7,710 bases of DNA from Rubrobacter sp. (GTDB taxonomy: Bacteria > Actinomycetota > Rubrobacteria > Rubrobacterales > Rubrobacteraceae). A model generated the notes under the pieces. The model did no database searches. It had not been told where the DNA came from and saw nothing but the letters and a program-made list of their open reading frames with translations. Made by a program: the position numbers and the translations under genes. The stretch covers positions 1 through 7,710 of the forward strand of contig JACDFX010000062.1 of NCBI GenBank assembly GCA_013815575.1. The letters run 5' to 3'. Positions 5,922-7,710 of this stretch are shown here, in pieces; position 1 is the first letter of the stretch; each line of letters opens with the position of its first letter.

Positions 5922-5947
5922 ATACCCGGAGACGCGCATCGCTACCC
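5922..5947 (-). promoter_or_regulatory. candidate SigB-type stress promoter for the dehydrogenase gene
   Basis: On the minus strand GGGTAT (5922-5927) lies 16 bases after GGGT (5944-5947). This fits the GNNT-N14-16-GGGTA(C/T) pattern recalled for SigB-type sigma factors of actinomycetes. Initiation near 5914 would give a leader of about 26 bases containing the SD at 5895-5901. The gene family is stress-related in other bacteria, which makes the match more credible, but -35 conservation in this class is low. Confidence 0.4.
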
Positions 5948-6040
5948 GTCGCCGGGACGCCCTGTTGGATGTTTAGGCCAGCCCATGCGTCGGGGATACC
6001 CCGGACAGACAAACGCACACCACCCCTAGATATGAGGGAT
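5948..6040 (+). promoter_or_regulatory. upstream region of the DUF1360 gene
   Basis: GTTT at 5971-5974 and GGGATA at 5993-5998 are reminiscent of a SigB-like promoter, but the 18-base spacer is too long and the -10 is off consensus. The only firm element is the SD GAGGG (6034-6038), 7 bases before the ATG. No riboswitch or clear palindrome is evident. Confidence 0.2.
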
Positions 6041-6045
6041 AATCG

Positions 6046-6546
6046 ATGAGCGACGGCAAGAAGTCCGAGGGTGTCTTCGAGGGCTACAGCGAGGAAGACG
6101 TGCCGCTTTTCTCTTACGGCGTGCTGGTGGGCGTCTTCAACCTGATCTTCGCCCTTTTCCTTCTCGTGTCCCGGGCCTCGGGGCGACCCCTGCCCGGGCG
6201 GGTAAAGCTGGGGGATATCCTGCTCTTCGGCGTGGCGACCCACAAGGTGAGCTGGACTATAGCCAAGGAGGCCGCAATGAGCCCCCTGCGCGCGCCGTTC
6301 ACCGAGCTAGAGGAGGTCGAGAGCCCGACGAACGTGCGGGAGAAGCCTCGCGGGACGGGTTTCCAGAGGTCTATCGGGGAGTTGCTCACCTGCCACTTCT
6401 GCCTAGGGCAGTGGGTGGCGGCCTTCTTTGCCTACGGGCTGGTGCTCTTCCCGGCCGCGACCCGTTTCGCCGCCGCCATCTTCGCGATGCTTACGGTCTC
6501 AGACCACCTCCACCAGTCCTACAAGGCCCTGATGGACCGGGCGTAA
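6046..6546 (+). CDS. DUF1360 domain membrane protein (YngL-like)
   Basis: A 166-residue protein of unknown function. A polar N-terminus of about 20 residues is followed by a membrane helix at about 22-42 (SYGVLVGVFNLIFALFLLV). The DUF1360 core follows: LGDILLFGVATHKVSW (55-70), the conserved LRAPFTE (81-87), and GELLTCHFCLGQWVA (111-125) with a CxxC pair, Cys116 and Cys119. A last hydrophobic segment runs from about 126-150, and SDHLHQ follows. Length and motif order fit the family, which is spread through Bacillus and actinomycetes. The CxxC could bind a metal or be redox active, but no activity is established. The ATG at 6046 has GAGGG 7 bases upstream. It diverges from the dehydrogenase gene across 157 bases, which raises the possibility of shared stress control. 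Its stop codon is 2 bases from the convergent transporter gene. Confidence 0.9.
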   Translation: MSDGKKSEGVFEGYSEEDVPLFSYGVLVGVFNLIFALFLLVSRASGRPLPGRVKLGDILLFGVATHKVSWTIAKEAAMSPLRAPFTELEEVESPTNVREKPRGTGFQRSIGELLTCHFCLGQWVAAFFAYGLVLFPAATRFAAAIFAMLTVSDHLHQSYKALMDRA

Positions 6547-6558
6547 AGCTACGCCCGG
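6537..6558. terminator. bidirectional stem-loop spanning two convergent stop codons
   Basis: CCGGGCGTA (6537-6545) and TACGCCCGG (6550-6558) are a perfect 9-base inverted repeat around the 4-base loop AAGC. The stem includes most of the TAA of the DUF1360 gene (6544-6546) and of the TAG of the transporter gene (6549-6551). It therefore sits at the 3' end of both transcripts and could end each. Neither side has a T-run. Confidence 0.6.
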
Positions 6559-7710
6559 CTCTCGGAGATCTCGTCCAGCGACCGGCCGCGGGTCTCCTCC
6601 CCGAGCAGCCACACGTCGGCGGCTATAACCACCAACACGGCGGCGAACATGGAGAAGACGGCCACGACGCCGAGGCCGGGGGCGCCGATCATTACGCCGA
6701 CCAGGTACGGGCCCGCGATGCCCCCGATGCGCCCCACGCCGGTGGCCCAGCCGGTCCCCGAGCCGCGCGTCGCGGTCGGGTAGAGCTCCGGGGTGTAGCC
6801 GTAGACAACACCCCACGCCCCGAGGTTGAAGAACGAGACCAGGGACCCCCACAGGACCAACTCCGTCCCGGAGACCCCGGCGGCCAGCCCCCGCACCCCG
6901 AAGACCAGCGCCGCGACGGCGCATCCGAGCAGGTAGACCACGAGCGTCCCCTTGCGGCCCCACCTCTCCACGAGGTAGGCGGCCGAGAAGTAACCCGGCA
7001 CCTGGGAGAGGGTTATGAGCAGAACGAAACCGAAGGAAGTCGCGATCCCACGCCCCGAGCTCGCGAGTATCTGTGGCAGCCAGGTGAAGATGCCGTAGTA
7101 CGAAAAGACCATCCCGAACCACAGCACCCAGAGCATGAACGTCCGCCGGGCGTACGCCCCAGACCACAGTGCCCGCAACCCACCGCCCCCGGCAGCCTCC
7201 ACGCCCTCTACGCTACCTCCACGCCCGGGGCCGGGGTCGATGCCGAGTTGGGCGGCGGCCTCCCTGGCCTCGTCGTGACGGCCTTTTTGGATCAGGTACC
7301 GGGGCGACTCCGGCAGGCCGCGGCGCAGGACGAGGACGTAGAGGGCGGGGAGCGCGCCGATGAGGAACGCAACCCTCCAGCCGTACTCGGGGATGATGAG
7401 AAAGCCTATGAGGGCCGCCAGGATCCAACCGTAAGCCCAGAAACTCTCTAACAACACCACCATCCGTCCCCGACTCTTCGCCGGCGCCACCTCCGAGACG
7501 AGCGTGCTCGCTACCGGTAACTCCCCGCCGAGCCCGAGCCCCGTCACGAACCGCAGGACGAGCAAGGCCCCATACCCCCAAACAAACGCCGTAAGGCCGG
7601 TCGCGAGCGCGTACACGAGCAGCGTCCCCATGAGGACAGCCCTTCGCCCGTAGCGGTCGGCCAACGTCCCGGAGGCAGCCGCCCCCACGAACATCCCGAG
7701 GAGCCCCGCG
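6549..7710 (-). CDS. MFS transporter, NiaP/metabolite:H+ symporter-like (partial, N-terminus outside)
   Basis: The visible 386 or so residues are the C-terminal part of a 12-helix major facilitator permease. The frame stays open past the right edge (AGLLG precedes the Met at 7692-7694), so that Met is internal, and helix 1 with part of helix 2 is missing. MFS motif A is seen between helices 2 and 3 (SGTLADRYGRRAVL) and in degenerate form in the second half (LVERWGRKGTLV). RFVTGLGLGGELPVASTLVS, EVAPAKSRGR and LLESFWAYGWILAA closely recall the YceI/NiaP niacin permeases of Bacillus and related aromatic-acid symporters. GLPESPRYLI and the short cytoplasmic loop after it are also family-typical. 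The protein is a cytoplasmic-membrane, proton-coupled solute carrier; niacin or an aromatic acid is a guess. No linked catabolic or NAD-related gene is in view. Confidence 0.9.
   Translation of the reverse strand, partial: AGLLGMFVGAAASGTLADRYGRRAVLMGTLLVYALATGLTAFVWGYGALLVLRFVTGLGLGGELPVASTLVSEVAPAKSRGRMVVLLESFWAYGWILAALIGFLIIPEYGWRVAFLIGALPALYVLVLRRGLPESPRYLIQKGRHDEAREAAAQLGIDPGPGRGGSVEGVEAAGGGGLRALWSGAYARRTFMLWVLWFGMVFSYYGIFTWLPQILASSGRGIATSFGFVLLITLSQVPGYFSAAYLVERWGRKGTLVVYLLGCAVAALVFGVRGLAAGVSGTELVLWGSLVSFFNLGAWGVVYGYTPELYPTATRGSGTGWATGVGRIGGIAGPYLVGVMIGAPGLGVVAVFSMFAAVLVVIAADVWLLGEETRGRSLDEISESRA

Noticed and set aside
6411..7451. Long plus-strand open frame opposite the MFS gene
   Set aside because: Its product is a low-complexity Pro/Gly/Arg/Asp sequence with no motif, antisense to a well-supported transporter.
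1..7710. CRISPR arrays, tRNA or rRNA genes, insertion sequences, phage genes or defence modules
   Set aside because: No spaced direct repeats, cloverleaf-like segments, transposase motifs or terminal inverted repeats were found on reading both strands.

Overview
The window is GC-rich chromosomal DNA from an actinomycete-like bacterium, most likely Rubrobacter or a close relative. The evidence is the GC-biased third codon positions, the frequent GTG and TTG starts behind strong Shine-Dalgarno (SD) sites, a secreted RTX-like protein of a style I associate with Rubrobacter, and the mix of lysine genes, a GS39-type dehydrogenase and a DUF1360 protein. The genus is an inference from protein style; no search was run.

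Layout from left to right. Positions 1-164 hold the C-terminal end of a plus-strand gene, possibly a LOG/TIGR00730-type protein. It converges on a minus-strand BetI-like TetR regulator (244-837). The regulator diverges from a plus-strand small multidrug resistance (SMR) exporter subunit (925-1245). The short AT-rich gap between them carries a near-consensus promoter and a candidate operator. Next is a plus-strand secreted RTX-like repeat protein (1405-1974) that one in-frame TAA splits into two pieces.

Positions 1985-4870 are a tight minus-strand operon, lysC-dapA-dapB. It encodes aspartokinase (first step of the aspartate pathway) and the two enzymes that commit aspartate semialdehyde to diaminopimelate and lysine. 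The genes overlap by 8 and 4 bases, so translation is probably coupled. lysC also has a strong internal SD and TTG at codon 246, which predicts a separate regulatory beta subunit. No asd, the gene for the enzyme between LysC and DapA, lies in the window. Upstream of lysC is a cluster of GC-rich palindromes, then a minus-strand short-chain dehydrogenase (4989-5888) of the GS39/YghA type with a possible SigB-type stress promoter.

Diverging from the dehydrogenase is a plus-strand DUF1360 membrane protein (6046-6546). It ends 2 bases from a convergent minus-strand MFS transporter (6549 to beyond 7710) that resembles NiaP-type metabolite permeases. A perfect stem-loop built from the two stop codons sits at that junction.

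Most of the window is ordinary housekeeping or accessory content. I see no clearly new multi-gene system. The points most worth checking are the internal start in lysC, the nonsense codon in the RTX-like gene, the SMR subunit lacking a canonical binding-site tryptophan, and the structured intergenic sites.
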